64,000 bases of DNA. Origin: Boswellia sacra (lineage: Eukaryota; Streptophyta; Magnoliopsida; Sapindales; Burseraceae). Shown here in pieces: positions 12,395 to 23,621 of this stretch (the first letter of the stretch is position 1; each line of letters opens with the position of its first letter). The notes under the pieces were generated by a model. It was not told the DNA's origin, searched no databases, and was given only the letters and a program-made list of their open reading frames with translations. Where the stretch lies: positions 62,001 to 126,000 of the forward strand of contig SNVD02004529.1 in the NCBI GenBank assembly GCA_013180625.2. Reading direction: 5' to 3'. Position numbers and translations under genes: made by a program.

Positions 12395-14764
12395 ATGCTA
12401 TTTGTGAGGAAAGTGAGGCATCGTATTCCTTCAGAGTCCACTTCTATTGTATTTTGCTTGCTATCTGATAAAAGATACAGGACTGCCCAATTTTCTAGAT
12501 GCCATGTTCGAGACGTTTGGGGTCACAAGTCAGTCTATGGGCCTTTTGGCTGCTCTTCGACCTACTTAAATATGAAAAATTATGTCTGTCAAAACCTTAA
12601 TGGATTTACCTATCCAACTAAGTCTTTTTCGAGTATGGCTGGAACAGTCTTGGTGCAGGCTCGAGACCCAGCAAACCTAAGTATGGAATTAGAGAATGCA
12701 ATTGATGAGCAGAGATACGATGATACGTGGAAGTTATATGAACAACATATGCATATGGATAGCTTTCCTCGAAAAACGATTGTGAACAAGCTTGTAACAA
12801 GTTTTGCAGAAAGCCTCGAGATTAAGTGGCTTGAGGAGGCTTGTAGATTGGTGGAACAAGCTTTTGAGGAAGGTAAACAGAATTTGTTGGAGAAAGAACC
12901 TTTGATTTATCTTTCACTGTGTCTTGCTAAATGCGGTTTACCCGTTCCGGCGTCAACCATTTTGAGAAAGTTGCTAGCCGCAGAACAATATCCTCCTGTG
13001 ACCGCCTGGTCTGGCATCTTGGCCCACATGTCGCTAACAGCTCCTGGAGCTTACCTTGCTGCTGAGTTGATTCTTGAGATAGGTTACTTATTTCAAGACG
13101 GGAGGGTGGACCCTCGTAAAAAGAGCAATGCACCTTTGATTGCTATGAAGCCCAATACTAATGCTTTCAATATTGCTTTGGCTGGGTGTATCTTATTTGA
13201 GACAACGAGAAAAGCAGAACAGCTCCTTGACATGATGCCTAGAATTGGGGTAAAAGCAGATGCAAACTTATTGATCATAATAGCACAAATACATGAGAGA
13301 AATGGGCGCCGAGAAGAGCTAAGGAAGCTTCAGAGGCACATAGATGAAGCTTTTAACGTAAGTGATATTCAGTTTCGGCAATTCTATAATTGTTTGCTTA
13401 GTTGTCATTTGAAATTTGGGGATCTTGATTCTGCTTCCAAGATGGTTTTAAAAATGCTTCAGAAAGCGAAGCAAGCACGGAATTCTCTTGCTGCTGCCAT
13501 GCTAGCTTTTGATGTTGCTGGAAATGATCACAGGTCTTCCATGGGACAGACTTCTGAGCAAAATCTAAGCCACAAATCAGATAGTTTAGCGAATGGTAGA
13601 TTCATTGAAAACCATAAAGTATCATATGAAGAGTTCATGGGAGATAGAAAATTTATAAATCTTGAGACCGAGGCAAAGAGGTTACTCCAAACTTTGTTAG
13701 CTAAGTTGCATTCGCAGGTCGAATTGACAACAACTCAGCACGGTATTCTCCAGCCAACTGAAAGAATTTATGTGAAATTGGTTAAGGCTTTCCTGGAAGC
13801 TGGCAAGACCAAAGATTTGGCTCATTTTCTTATCAGGGTGGAGAGAGAAGATTCACTGGCCCCCCATGATGTTTTGGCCTTGGGTAATATCATTAATTTA
13901 TGCATCTCAGTAGGGTGGCTAGATCAGGCACATGACCTTCTTGATGAGATGCGTTTGGCTGGGGTCAGAGTCAGTCCCTCTGTATATGCCTCCCTTTTAA
14001 AAGCGTATATTGAAGCAAATAGACGAGGGGAAGTCACAGCACTTTTACGAGATGCTCGATGTGCTGGAATTCAGCTAGATTCAAGCTGTTATGAAGCACT
14101 TATCCAATCTCGGATTATTCAGAAAGATACTCAGGGAGCTCTCGCTGTATTCAAAGAGATGAAAGAGGCTAAAATTCCAAGATCTGGTAATCAGGAATTT
14201 GAGATGCTGGTGAAGGGGTGTGCGGAGAACCGTGAAGCAGGATCGGTGGCAAAGCTTTTGCAAGAAATCAAGGAAGGGCAGAGAATTGACTGCGGCGTTC
14301 ACGAGTGGAATAATGTTATCCATTTCTTTTGTAAGAAGAGGTTGATGCAAGATGCTGAGAAGGCTTTGAACAAGATGAGAAGTCTGGGGCATCTACCAAA
14401 TGCTCAAACTTTTCATTCTATGGTCACTGGGTATGCTGCTATTGGAGGCAAATATACAGAAGTGACAGAGCTGTGGGGTGAAATGAAATCATTTGCTTCT
14501 TCCACCTCAATGAAGTTTGATCAGGAGCTCCTGGATTCTGTACTTTATACATTTGTGAGGGGCGGCTTTTTTGTTCGAGCAAATGAAGTTGCGGATATGA
14601 TGGAGAAAGGGGACATGTTTATTGACAAGTACAAATATCGAACCCTCTTCTTGAAGTACCACAAAACACTACACAAGGGCAAGGCTCCCAAATTCCAGTC
14701 AGAAGCTCAACTTAAAAAGAGAGAAGCAGCATTGACCTTCAAGAAGTGGGTAGGTTTGTGTTAA
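12395..14764 (+). CDS. P-class pentatricopeptide repeat protein, mitochondrial (At1g03100-like)
   Basis: This intron-free coding region of 789 codons is intact. PPR proteins are helical-repeat RNA-binding proteins that act on single organellar transcripts (processing, stability, translation). Recognisable repeats include residues of the type NAFNIALAGCILFETTRKAE.., SVYASLLKAYIEANRRGEVT.., HEWNNVIHFFCKKRLMQDAE.. and QTFHSMVTGYAAIGGKYTEV... There is no E/DYW extension, so it is P-class. I recognise close similarity to Arabidopsis At1g03100 (about 790 aa). The basic N-terminus MLFVRKVRHRIP fits a mitochondrial presequence. The frame is open from an ATG at 12302, but TTTTCCCTACAG at 12353-12364 looks like a 3' splice site pairing with GAG|GTGAGT at 11721. 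That makes 11721-12364 a 5'UTR intron and the ATG at 12395 the likely start. Confidence 0.93.
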   Translation: MLFVRKVRHRIPSESTSIVFCLLSDKRYRTAQFSRCHVRDVWGHKSVYGPFGCSSTYLNMKNYVCQNLNGFTYPTKSFSSMAGTVLVQARDPANLSMELENAIDEQRYDDTWKLYEQHMHMDSFPRKTIVNKLVTSFAESLEIKWLEEACRLVEQAFEEGKQNLLEKEPLIYLSLCLAKCGLPVPASTILRKLLAAEQYPPVTAWSGILAHMSLTAPGAYLAAELILEIGYLFQDGRVDPRKKSNAPLIAMKPNTNAFNIALAGCILFETTRKAEQLLDMMPRIGVKADANLLIIIAQIHERNGRREELRKLQRHIDEAFNVSDIQFRQFYNCLLSCHLKFGDLDSASKMVLKMLQKAKQARNSLAAAMLAFDVAGNDHRSSMGQTSEQNLSHKSDSLANGRFIENHKVSYEEFMGDRKFINLETEAKRLLQTLLAKLHSQVELTTTQHGILQPTERIYVKLVKAFLEAGKTKDLAHFLIRVEREDSLAPHDVLALGNIINLCISVGWLDQAHDLLDEMRLAGVRVSPSVYASLLKAYIEANRRGEVTALLRDARCAGIQLDSSCYEALIQSRIIQKDTQGALAVFKEMKEAKIPRSGNQEFEMLVKGCAENREAGSVAKLLQEIKEGQRIDCGVHEWNNVIHFFCKKRLMQDAEKALNKMRSLGHLPNAQTFHSMVTGYAAIGGKYTEVTELWGEMKSFASSTSMKFDQELLDSVLYTFVRGGFFVRANEVADMMEKGDMFIDKYKYRTLFLKYHKTLHKGKAPKFQSEAQLKKREAALTFKKWVGLC

Positions 14765-15509
14765 TGAAAATTTTGAAATACTCTATACCTTCTAGAGCTA
14801 TCGCTGATGAGACTTGTGAAGCTATAGCTATAGAAGTTCTCAAGAGAATTAGCATATTTACTGACAGAGCTATTAGTTAGCTGCACTTTTTAGGAATGTG
14901 AAATGTAAATACTGTAACTTCATCAAAAGATATAAAGAAGGAAAAGCATGCAGAGTAGATTGCCAACAAAACGATAAAATAAATAAAAAGGACGAGAGAG
15001 AAGATTTTCCACTATTAATGCACTCACAATTTTCTCTTCAGCGCTTTGTTAGCCTTTCAATTTTTTACTTGGGACAATCTCTCGGATTTTCTTTTAACCA
15101 CTGTTATCATAATCTACCAATATTAATATCTAGATTGGCGAAAGCGTTCTCAATTAATTAGTTTAATAGTTTTTTTGTAGATAAGAATTTCTCCTATCTT
15201 ATTTTTACATGTTTTTAATAAAAACATGATTGATGGTTATAAAAAATATAAAGAGAAAATAAATACATATCTTATTTTAATTAATTAATATTTAAACTCA
15301 TAAGAAAAATTATGCGAGTAAAATTGTAGTTCATTTCTTTGATGATACTCATCTAGTCGACTTGGATTAAAGCAATACAAATCTATTATTTCAATAGATT
15401 TGCCTATCGAAAATTAATATTATAATTGAGTTTCCTTGTGATCTATACTCATTTAAAATTTTGAAAAATCTTTTTGTATATCTTTATAATTATCATCATA
15501 AGACATGAT
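14765..15509. other. PPR 3' flank and AT-rich spacer
   Basis: The PPR 3'UTR is expected just after 14764. The rest is AT-rich with no recognised gene or element up to the hAT insertion at 15510. Confidence 0.4.
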
Positions 15510-16117
15510 TAGAGGTGGAACCAATCCCCATGGGGATGGAGCCCCGCAATTCCCCAACCCGTTTGGGCCGGGGATGGTGAGCTAAAAATGGGGAATGAGG
15601 TGGGGATGGGGATAAAAATTTTACCCGAAATTAAATGGGGATGGGGATGGGGATTATGCTCTAAGCCCAGCCCGGCCCGCTCCCCGAAATTAAAATAAAA
15701 TAATATATATATATTTTTAGTAATCTAATACTTAAACCCTTGTTATCTTTCCTATTATAAAACTTAATGTCCCACCTACTTTAATAAAACTCAAGCCCAA
15801 CCTAGCCCACCTTTGTTTGCCTAAAGATTTATTTTAAGGATGTTGATTGTCTAAAGATTTATTAATATTTATTTATAGGTATATTGCTTAAGGTTTATAG
15901 TTGTAATTTAAAATATGTTTTATTTCAAAGTAAAAATTTTTAACAAGTAAATGGGGTTGGGGATAGGGATGGGGATGCATTTTGGCTTTGGGGATTCCCC
16001 ATCCCCATCTCCGCTTTAAAAAATTGGAGATTAATAGGGGATGGGGATTGATATTTTAATTAGGGATGGGGATGGGGATGGCATCCCCACCCCCAACCCG
16101 GCCCGATTCCACCTCTA
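15510..16117. mobile_element. hAT-type MITE with GGGGAT repeats (608 bp)
   Basis: The ends TAGAGGTGGAACC and GATTCCACCTCTA are inverted repeats. They are flanked by an exact 8-base duplication GACATGAT (15502-15509 and 16118-16125). Instead of ACACG words, its subterminal regions carry arrays of GGGGATGGGGATGG and CCCCATCCCC, so it is a different subfamily from the neighbouring hAT copies. It is non-coding. Confidence 0.92.
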
Positions 16118-16696
16118 GACATGATCAGATTATTATTATTTTTTACGAATATCTACTGCTCGTGAATTACAAATTCCATATTTATTTAGATGAAAGTTAC
16201 AGAATATGTGCCTATCAATGGTAGCAAGGAAAATCGTGAATTGCATGCTCTCAAAGTAACAACGGATTTGATATGATAAATCATTTATTGACAATTAAGA
16301 CCATAAATTTGGACACTTTAATAAATTTTTAATTTCAAGATTATTTCTTTCATAGAATGATTGCTTCTGTTCAATCCAAGACCCGGCTAATACGTATTAG
16401 CCATCCTATCAAAACTCGCGAGATGTCATTAAACCGCATGATATTGATCGTTCTAGCCATGGTCCAAACAGCAGACAATCGAATCCAAGCCTTTAATGAG
16501 AGAACAAGCATTGCATTCAATATTGTTGAAAAGAACCGCGGCCGGGGACCACGGCATCCTTTAAATAGGCGCCAAACACGCTCATTGTCATTGCGTTACT
16601 TGCCGTACTCCACTCAACCACTCACTCCAAAATCCCCAGATTCAAAACCCTAATCGCCATTTACTATCTCACATTACTCCATACCTAACACTTACC

Positions 16697-19146
16697 ATGC
16701 AAGTGAAGCGTTCCCGCGTAGCGCGTTCCTCCAGCTTCGATGAAACTGGCCTTCTCAGCGTCCTGAACCAGCCCTTGACGTCCCAGTCCTCCGAGCTAAG
16801 GCGGGAGCTTAGTACGTGGACGGCTACGAAAATGTTGCGTACATCTCCGCGTTCTCCCCCGGGGATTTTGACTCTGTCTTCTCCTGAGATAGTGAAGGAG
16901 AGCTGTCATAGCCACAGTGGGAATTTTCTCGACACGTGTTACTTCTGCAAGAAGAGGATCCTTCCAAAATCTGAAGTTTTTATGTATGGGTATGTTTTAT
17001 TTTATTTAAGTTTTTTATGCTTTTTTTTTTAGCTGTCAATAAAGGAGAGTAATAAATAGGTAATATGTATATTTTTAATTATCTATTTATATTAGCTGTT
17101 ACATTCTATATGTTTCTCTGTTTGGTTGCCAGGCAAAGCAAGGAATAATTCTACTTGCCTGTAAATATATAAGAATGAAAATGCAAACTAAAACGATTAT
17201 CTTAGTCGCAGTTGAGTGAAGATTTATATAGTATTACATAAGGGGTTGTAGGTTTGGCTTGCTTGTATTTGTCACAGTTATTCCTCGATCGATTGGAGTT
17301 TTCAATTTTATGTGTTATTGTTGAATTCCCTTGCTGATTCTTGTTTAAAGATTATTGTCAGTGATTTTTAGTCTTTTGTTTTTATGATCTTATTGTTAAT
17401 AATATTTCTCATAGATCTCAGTCAGCGCACAGGATTATAAGTCGGCAATAAAATGTAGTAAATCAGTTGTGTTCTTAAATACTTATATTCCACTTTCACT
17501 TCATACTGTTAGATTTATCATCGGTCTACAACTTGGCCTGTTGAGAAAGCGATGCCCTATTCGCCTCCAGATCGTTCCTATTTAAATTTGGCTTATATAA
17601 TTAAAACAAGTCAGCCAGGGCTCTGCTGTCCCTTCGTTCCCGTCCCTTCCCTTTTTATCCTTTTTCTTATTGTTTTTTCTTTCTTTGATTAATTTTTGTT
17701 TGTCGCTCAAATTTTCTTTTTGTTGCATTCGGCCTGTCAGATTCTTGGGCCTGCATGCTTGGGCATGGCCGAGGCCCATTTTGGTTCGTTTTGTCTGGCC
17801 TGATCTGATCCGATTGGCACTTTATATGGGATTTGCTTATATTAATTTTACTGTGATCTGATTTTATTTATATGTAGCTGAATTGGAAGCAATGGTATTA
17901 TTTGAGTGTTGTTATTGGAGTCCCACCAAATCTCTTTTAAGCCTCAATTTAAATATAATTTATTAAAAAATAAAAATTAACAATAATTTGAGATTTATTC
18001 CTAAACTACCCTTGCTATAATTAGTCCTGGCACACTTACCTTTTTCTCTTTTGATGAATCTTTTAATGGAAGTATAACTCTTAATTCTTAATTGGTTTTT
18101 TTTTTCTCTCTCTTTCTCTTTCTTTAAGAATTGTGAGATGTGCCGAAAGAGAGTGCAACATTGTATCTTTTATATTAGGATGTGCTATGCTGAAACTGAT
18201 TTTGGAGGATATGATGGGTCAAGGGTTGGGGAGTCACTGAAAGCAAGACTTTCGGTTTAGTGTATATTAAAAATGAAAGGAGTGGAGGAAGGAGCCTATG
18301 TAATAGAGCATTCGGCCCAAGTCACAGGCAGATCTAAAGGCTATTAAATAGTCACCTAAGGCTAAGCAGATGATGGACGAGACTGTGGAAATTTATGCTT
18401 TTGACAGGCTTGTGACCAACTCCCTCAGTGAAAATGATGTCTGTAATGTCTGGTGTAGCCACACTCTTTTAGTCCAAAACAAACACCCTGCAAAGACCAG
18501 CATTCTGCAGTAGCTTGCTTGCTTCTTCACTTATATTGTGCTTCTTTTTCCAATTGATTGAGTTTAGATTCTTGTTAGAATATGATTGTCTGGGGTTATG
18601 CTTTCCATTTATTGTCCTGTTTTTATTGCATTTGAACAATTGGTTAATATGTTCTAGAATTGGTAATTAAATGCTAGCCTAACATGGAAAGAGAAGAGAA
18701 ACATTTAGAAGGGATATTTTAGGAACAAATTAATAGTTATTTTTTTATAAATTATATTTTCTAATTAGTTTTATTTATGAAGGGGCTCAGAAAGAGTTTT
18801 TGAGGGGCATAATTAACATCACTCATTCTATATTTTTGTCTCAAGGTGTTATATCTAAGTTGTCTCTAGACTTGTTTTGTATAAATTAGCTTATTATATG
18901 ATTGATGCATTCACCATTTAAGCCTTGTAGTGAAAGCTATATCTGATCATCCTGATTCATTCATATTGAATTTGGAAATTTTGTTACATATATGCATACT
19001 TGGACTCACCTTTGATGTGCTTCTGCAGTTCCCTGTGTGGGTTTTGCAGCCCTGAATGCCGTGGCAAACAGATTGCAATAGACAATGCACTTGAGAGGGC
19101 TGCTAAAAAATTGAGAGAAAAAGGAGCTGAATGCATCACAGGATGA
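16697..19146 (+). CDS. FLZ-type (DUF581) zinc-finger protein
   Basis: Two exons, 16697-16989 and 19029-19146 (GT-AG intron of about 2 kb), encode 136 residues. FLZ proteins are plant-specific small adaptors that bind SnRK1 kinase subunits and modulate energy and stress signalling. The domain begins FLDTCYFCKKRILPKSEVFMYG in exon 1 (Cys81, Cys84) and finishes FCSPECRGKQIAID in exon 2 (Cys104, Cys108). The intron interrupts the finger in the Gly codon after MetTyr, and the joined linker reads MYGSLCGFCS where most family members have a Gly-Asp/Glu-x-Ala-Phe-Cys-Ser pattern. Ser-rich motifs (RSSSFDETGLLS) near the N-terminus are typical. The start is the first ATG after a TATA-like TTTAAATAGG near 16559. 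The length is usual for short FLZ proteins. Confidence 0.9.
17903..18825. mobile_element. Possible TIR element inside the FLZ intron
   Basis: TGAGTGTTGTTATTGGAG at the left and ATAATTAACATCACTCA at the right are imperfect inverted repeats, with further facing similarity (CTCTTTTAAGCC against GGCTCAGAAAGAG). No convincing target-site duplication was found and the interior is non-coding, so both the superfamily and the exact ends are uncertain. Confidence 0.4.
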
Positions 19147-22100
19147 ATGATGTGAAGGGTCAGTCAGGTTTTTAATTGGTGAAGTCTTGCACAGCTTGAT
19201 GACAGTTTTAGATATGAGTAGTCATTTTCCCTACCTTGATGTGCATAGCTGTCATGTTTTTGAAATCGGCATGCACGTGTGGATACAATGGGCATCTTCA
19301 CAATTTATATTCTTATGGAAAACATAGTATTAGGTCATGTACAGTTGCACTAGTTTGTTTTTAGTATCAAAGTTAACATGCTTGAAGAATTGAACTTATA
19401 ATGCATTTTGTTTTGGTGTCATGTAGAGCTTTGGAAAAATGATTCTGGTAATATAGTATCAATTCAAAGTTTATTCATGCCTATTAATGATGATGTTTGT
19501 GTGTTTTTTCCTTTTCTATTGGGTGTATTGTGCATTGGTTTCTGGTTTTTACTGTCATTTCTTGTCTAACAGCAATGTGAATCTATCGATTGTCAAACAT
19601 GGTGCTTTTCATGACTGTTTCGGGCTTTAGGTGCTTCTCGTAAAATTTATAATTTCCTTCGAAAGGTACTAGTAATTCAGCTGGTTGTACAAGTTATATG
19701 AGAAAACGTAATAGTTTCTTCTGGCATAATTGGCTGAATGGGTAGCTTTGCATTTTGGATTGCCTAACCATGACTTGACTGCAACCTTGAGCTCTCTTTC
19801 CCCGCCTTCCCTCTCCAATTCATTGGACTAAATGTGCAGCCGCCCTATTAGGTTGCCATATCAGTGATGCTTGCTGATGTGGTGTTCCACCACCGGGGAT
19901 GGCAGACGTGCTTCCTCTTTTGAATTTGGTTATATTATGCTTAATTAGGACTCTGGATCATCTCTTAAATGTTTTGCTGCCAAAAACCGGACTTAAATTT
20001 GACTTTGGCTGTTAAGAGGATCCAATTTCTACAGCTATGTAGTTTAGAGTAGTCTTCACTACGTTAGATTCTAGGTCTGCTATCTGTCAATTAGCAGTAT
20101 TTGGATTTCTAATAGAATATTTCCACATTTAATGATAAAAAAAGGGAAGGGTCTTGAGAAAAAGGTATTAGTAACCGGCTGCTAGAGACTGGTCTAGTCA
20201 CTGCAGAACAAGAGAGCAACTACAGTAGGTGTATGGAAGTCTAGGTTGTAAAAATTCTATGGAAATTTTGATTTTGCGTTACCCTAATTTGAGATAATTA
20301 GAGTCAATAGCACAACTGAAAGAATTATTGTTTCACTATTCTGCCAAGAGAACGCACCTTCTTGTTCTCTGCTTGATGGACCTATAGACGTATAATCTAG
20401 AAAGTGTGAATGGAATTCCCAAAGTTATGTGGACCATGGTTTGTCTGTATGATAAAGGTCCATTTTTTTCTCAAACAGCCATCTATTAAAAGTAGGCCTC
20501 TAACATTTTTAAACTCCTTTGCCGAATACTCTTTCGGCAACCCACTGCCACTTGGGCTTTGTTCCAGATCTAGACCCCTTAAAATCCATAATTTCGTAAA
20601 TTTGTTGACCCTGAAAACAATCACTGGTTCGGGCGTACACTTGTGAACTGGACTAGAAATGATGAACCTGATGGCCCGAAGATTATGGGTCATTCTACAG
20701 TACATAAAATGTATTGGTCCAACCGTTTTTATCAATCTAAAACTTGTAAACGGGCTAAAAAATTTTTAACCTCCCCAACCAAAATTTTGTAAAAGCTGCG
20801 GTACAGCCGGTACATCAACTGTACCGAAGCTATTCCCGAAGATTATTGAAACCTTTTTTTTTTTTTTTTTTCAAAGCCTTGGAAACCCAAGAAATTCCCT
20901 TGAACAGCGCGGGAAACAATGTGTAACGTCAACATTTTTTGAATCTGCGACGGAGAGGGTTTTGGATTTTCTTCGTGTGGTTCTATAATATCGAATCTGA
21001 GTTAATTAAATAAGACAGACTGAAAAAAAAATAATTGTAAGAAAGGAGGGGTTGACTGAAACAAGGAGGTCTCCAGCTCCATTATTCGTAGAAGTACAAG
21101 AAGAGGCAGAAACATGCACGTGGAGATACCTATTAAACCATTCCTATGTGACAGCTACTTACGCCAAAGATGATATCAGATTGGAGTCATCAGGTCAATT
21201 CTGAGTAACTGATAACCCTGTTTAACAAGCAACACTTTTAGATCATCTTCATCTTCAACCATATGTATGACATCACCCTAACATAATCAATGCTTGATTT
21301 GGTACACTGACCGCGCTCTAATTTCGAATTCAACACGTCCCCACCTAATTATTGCCTATATTTGTTCTACAATTATTATTCTTTTCAGAGGGTCTTTGCT
21401 ATTGCATGCATGCCATGCAGATGCAATCAATTCCTTAACTCTCCACACAAGCTTCCAACGTCATGCTTTGTTAAAATATATATGTTGCTTCGGTGGTAGA
21501 GATGATGTACTTCTGAAAGGTTGATTTGTTTATTTGCTTTGGTTATGTCAAAGGAGCTTTGAAATTGAGGCCTTTCAAAGACAAATTAAGACTGAGATGA
21601 TAGTGCGTTGTGCTAATTTCAAGTGTAAAAGGACAGTGTCAGTACTGACAACCAATGAAGACTATTAATCCCCACCGATGGGCACCCACCGATGGGCACC
21701 CTTCAGCCTCATAATTGGGCACGGGCGTTGGGAGTTTGGGAACCATGGGCAGGCCAACCCTAGACCTCTCAAAAGATTAATTGCTTTCAACTCACAGGTC
21801 ACAGCTGTGGCTGTAGCCTGTATTTTCAATGGAGAAAAGGCATGCAATGGCGTAACTGAAAACTCGTGTACGTATGAATTGAATAAACAATTAGTCAATT
21901 GCTGCTTTAAAACAAGCACACCCCATTTACTTTCATTGCTCATATTCTACGTCTTCCTACCTTCTATTGGACTAGTATCTACACGTACGTAGTGTTTGAT
22001 TTAAAATAAGACCACTCCAATTAATTTTTGAAACCATTTATTAAAATGCACTAATGATCTCTCCTTCCAAATTTTTATCAGATGTCCTCCGTTTAGCGGT

Positions 22101-22774
22101 TGTTTTTAACATTCCAAAACGGTACGGTCACCCAAAGGAATTCCTCTCCTCATTTATTAAATGACGTCACACGTGCCACCAGATGACGTTCTGCCACTGC
22201 CACGTCAGAGATGAAAGCATGCGGTAAGCAACAAGGTACGGGGTGGTGACGCCAGATGATGCAGAATCTGATCATCAACAACATTATGACACGTGGACGT
22301 CCTTGATGCTGTCAGTTAATATTTAAGAGTCCAAGTGCAACCTGCCGGGACTCTGGCATGTCCTGCCAAAGATGAGATGCTCCTTACATTGCTGCATGAA
22401 ACCCCAGGCCGGGCAGTAATTTACGTAAGGCGAGGCTTTTATCTATAAATAAACATATACAGATAACATTTAATTAATTAAGAAATAAAAGCTAGCTAGT
22501 TGAGGAAAGAGGACAAAATTTATGAATATTGCGGACATAATTGAGCTAGGCCGGGAATGATAAGTTGTATTGTGTTGTATAAGAAATGTAATATAATTGC
22601 TTGCGAATTTGGTGATGATGGATATCTTTTGTCTTACACAATAATTATTGGGCTTGGGTCTCCTAAGCATTCAACTTTTTTCTTACAATAGCACGTGAGT
22701 CCTACTAAAAAGATATAAAAAGTGTGCATTGTTAATTATATGCTTATGCATGGCAGAATTGATAAAGCTAAAAG
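19147..22774. other. Gene-free intergenic region
   Basis: After the FLZ 3'UTR (probably reaching about 19450) I see no coding exon, RNA gene or complete transposon. A 14-base direct repeat CCGATGGGCACCCA lies near 21676-21703. ACGTG-containing words cluster at 22150-22300 without an obvious gene to serve. Confidence 0.4.
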
Positions 22775-23276
22775 TAGGGGTGGGATTCGTGTCGTGTCGT
22801 GTCGACCCATTTAATTATTTGTGTCAAAACATGAAACCCAAACCCACCCGATTATTAAACGTGTTACCCACGTGTCGTAATCGTGTCATATTTAATTCGC
22901 ATAATTTACTTAATTGTTTAATTTAGTTATACATAATATATTATATTCTCTATATTTAAATCAATTAAAATTATTTTTAGAATATAAACCATTGTTAGTA
23001 TAAAATATTATTAAAATCATCATAATTTATTATTTTATAAATTAATTTATTTTATAGTATAAAAATTTCAGTTTTATAATATATATATTGTAAATAGGTA
23101 ATAATTTATATCATTGAATGAATTTACATATTAAGGATATACAAAATATATTTAACTATTCGTGTTATTAAACGGGTTGACGTGTTGAACACCTTCAACA
23201 CTAACCCGACCCATTTATTAATCGTGTAGCGTGTTCGTGTCGTGTTCGCGGGTCGTGTCAAAAATTCCCACCCCTA
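22775..23276. mobile_element. hAT-type MITE (502 bp)
   Basis: The termini TAGGGGTGGGATTCGTG and AAAATTCCCACCCCTA are flanked by an exact 8-base duplication GCTAAAAG (22767-22774 and 23277-23284). The ends hold GTGTCGTGTCG words and the centre is AT-rich. It is similar in size and content to the element at 52177-52671, which lies in the opposite orientation. Confidence 0.92.
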
Positions 23277-23284
23277 GCTAAAAG

Positions 23285-23583
23285 TAGCTAACACCCCATC
23301 AGGTTTAAGGGATCGAACCATTAACCATATAGCCATCTGGTCCAATGGTGTTGAAGCCATGTTATGGCCATGGCCGGTGGCTATGCAAATTCTCCATTCG
23401 CTGTCATATGGGGGGCGCAACTTAATTGGTCAGGAAAGCGGAAAAGGAAAGCAAAAAAGCATGAATTCGGGAAAATTAGAACGAGTAGGGACGACATGGT
23501 CAGAAATGGATCATTAGGAAGAATTGCGCTACTTCTCCAAAGATCTAATATTAATTAATTAATTAATAATTGAAGCTAAATGT

Positions 23584-23621
<38 letters not shown>

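Noticed and set aside
20397..20735. Open frames of 78-112 codons on both strands
   Set aside because: No family resemblance, overlapping opposite frames, and no promoter or splice context.
23285..23365. tRNA or SINE-like sequence with a GGTTCGATCCC B-box on the minus strand
   Set aside because: No cloverleaf, no acceptable A-box and no tail or flanking duplication could be found.
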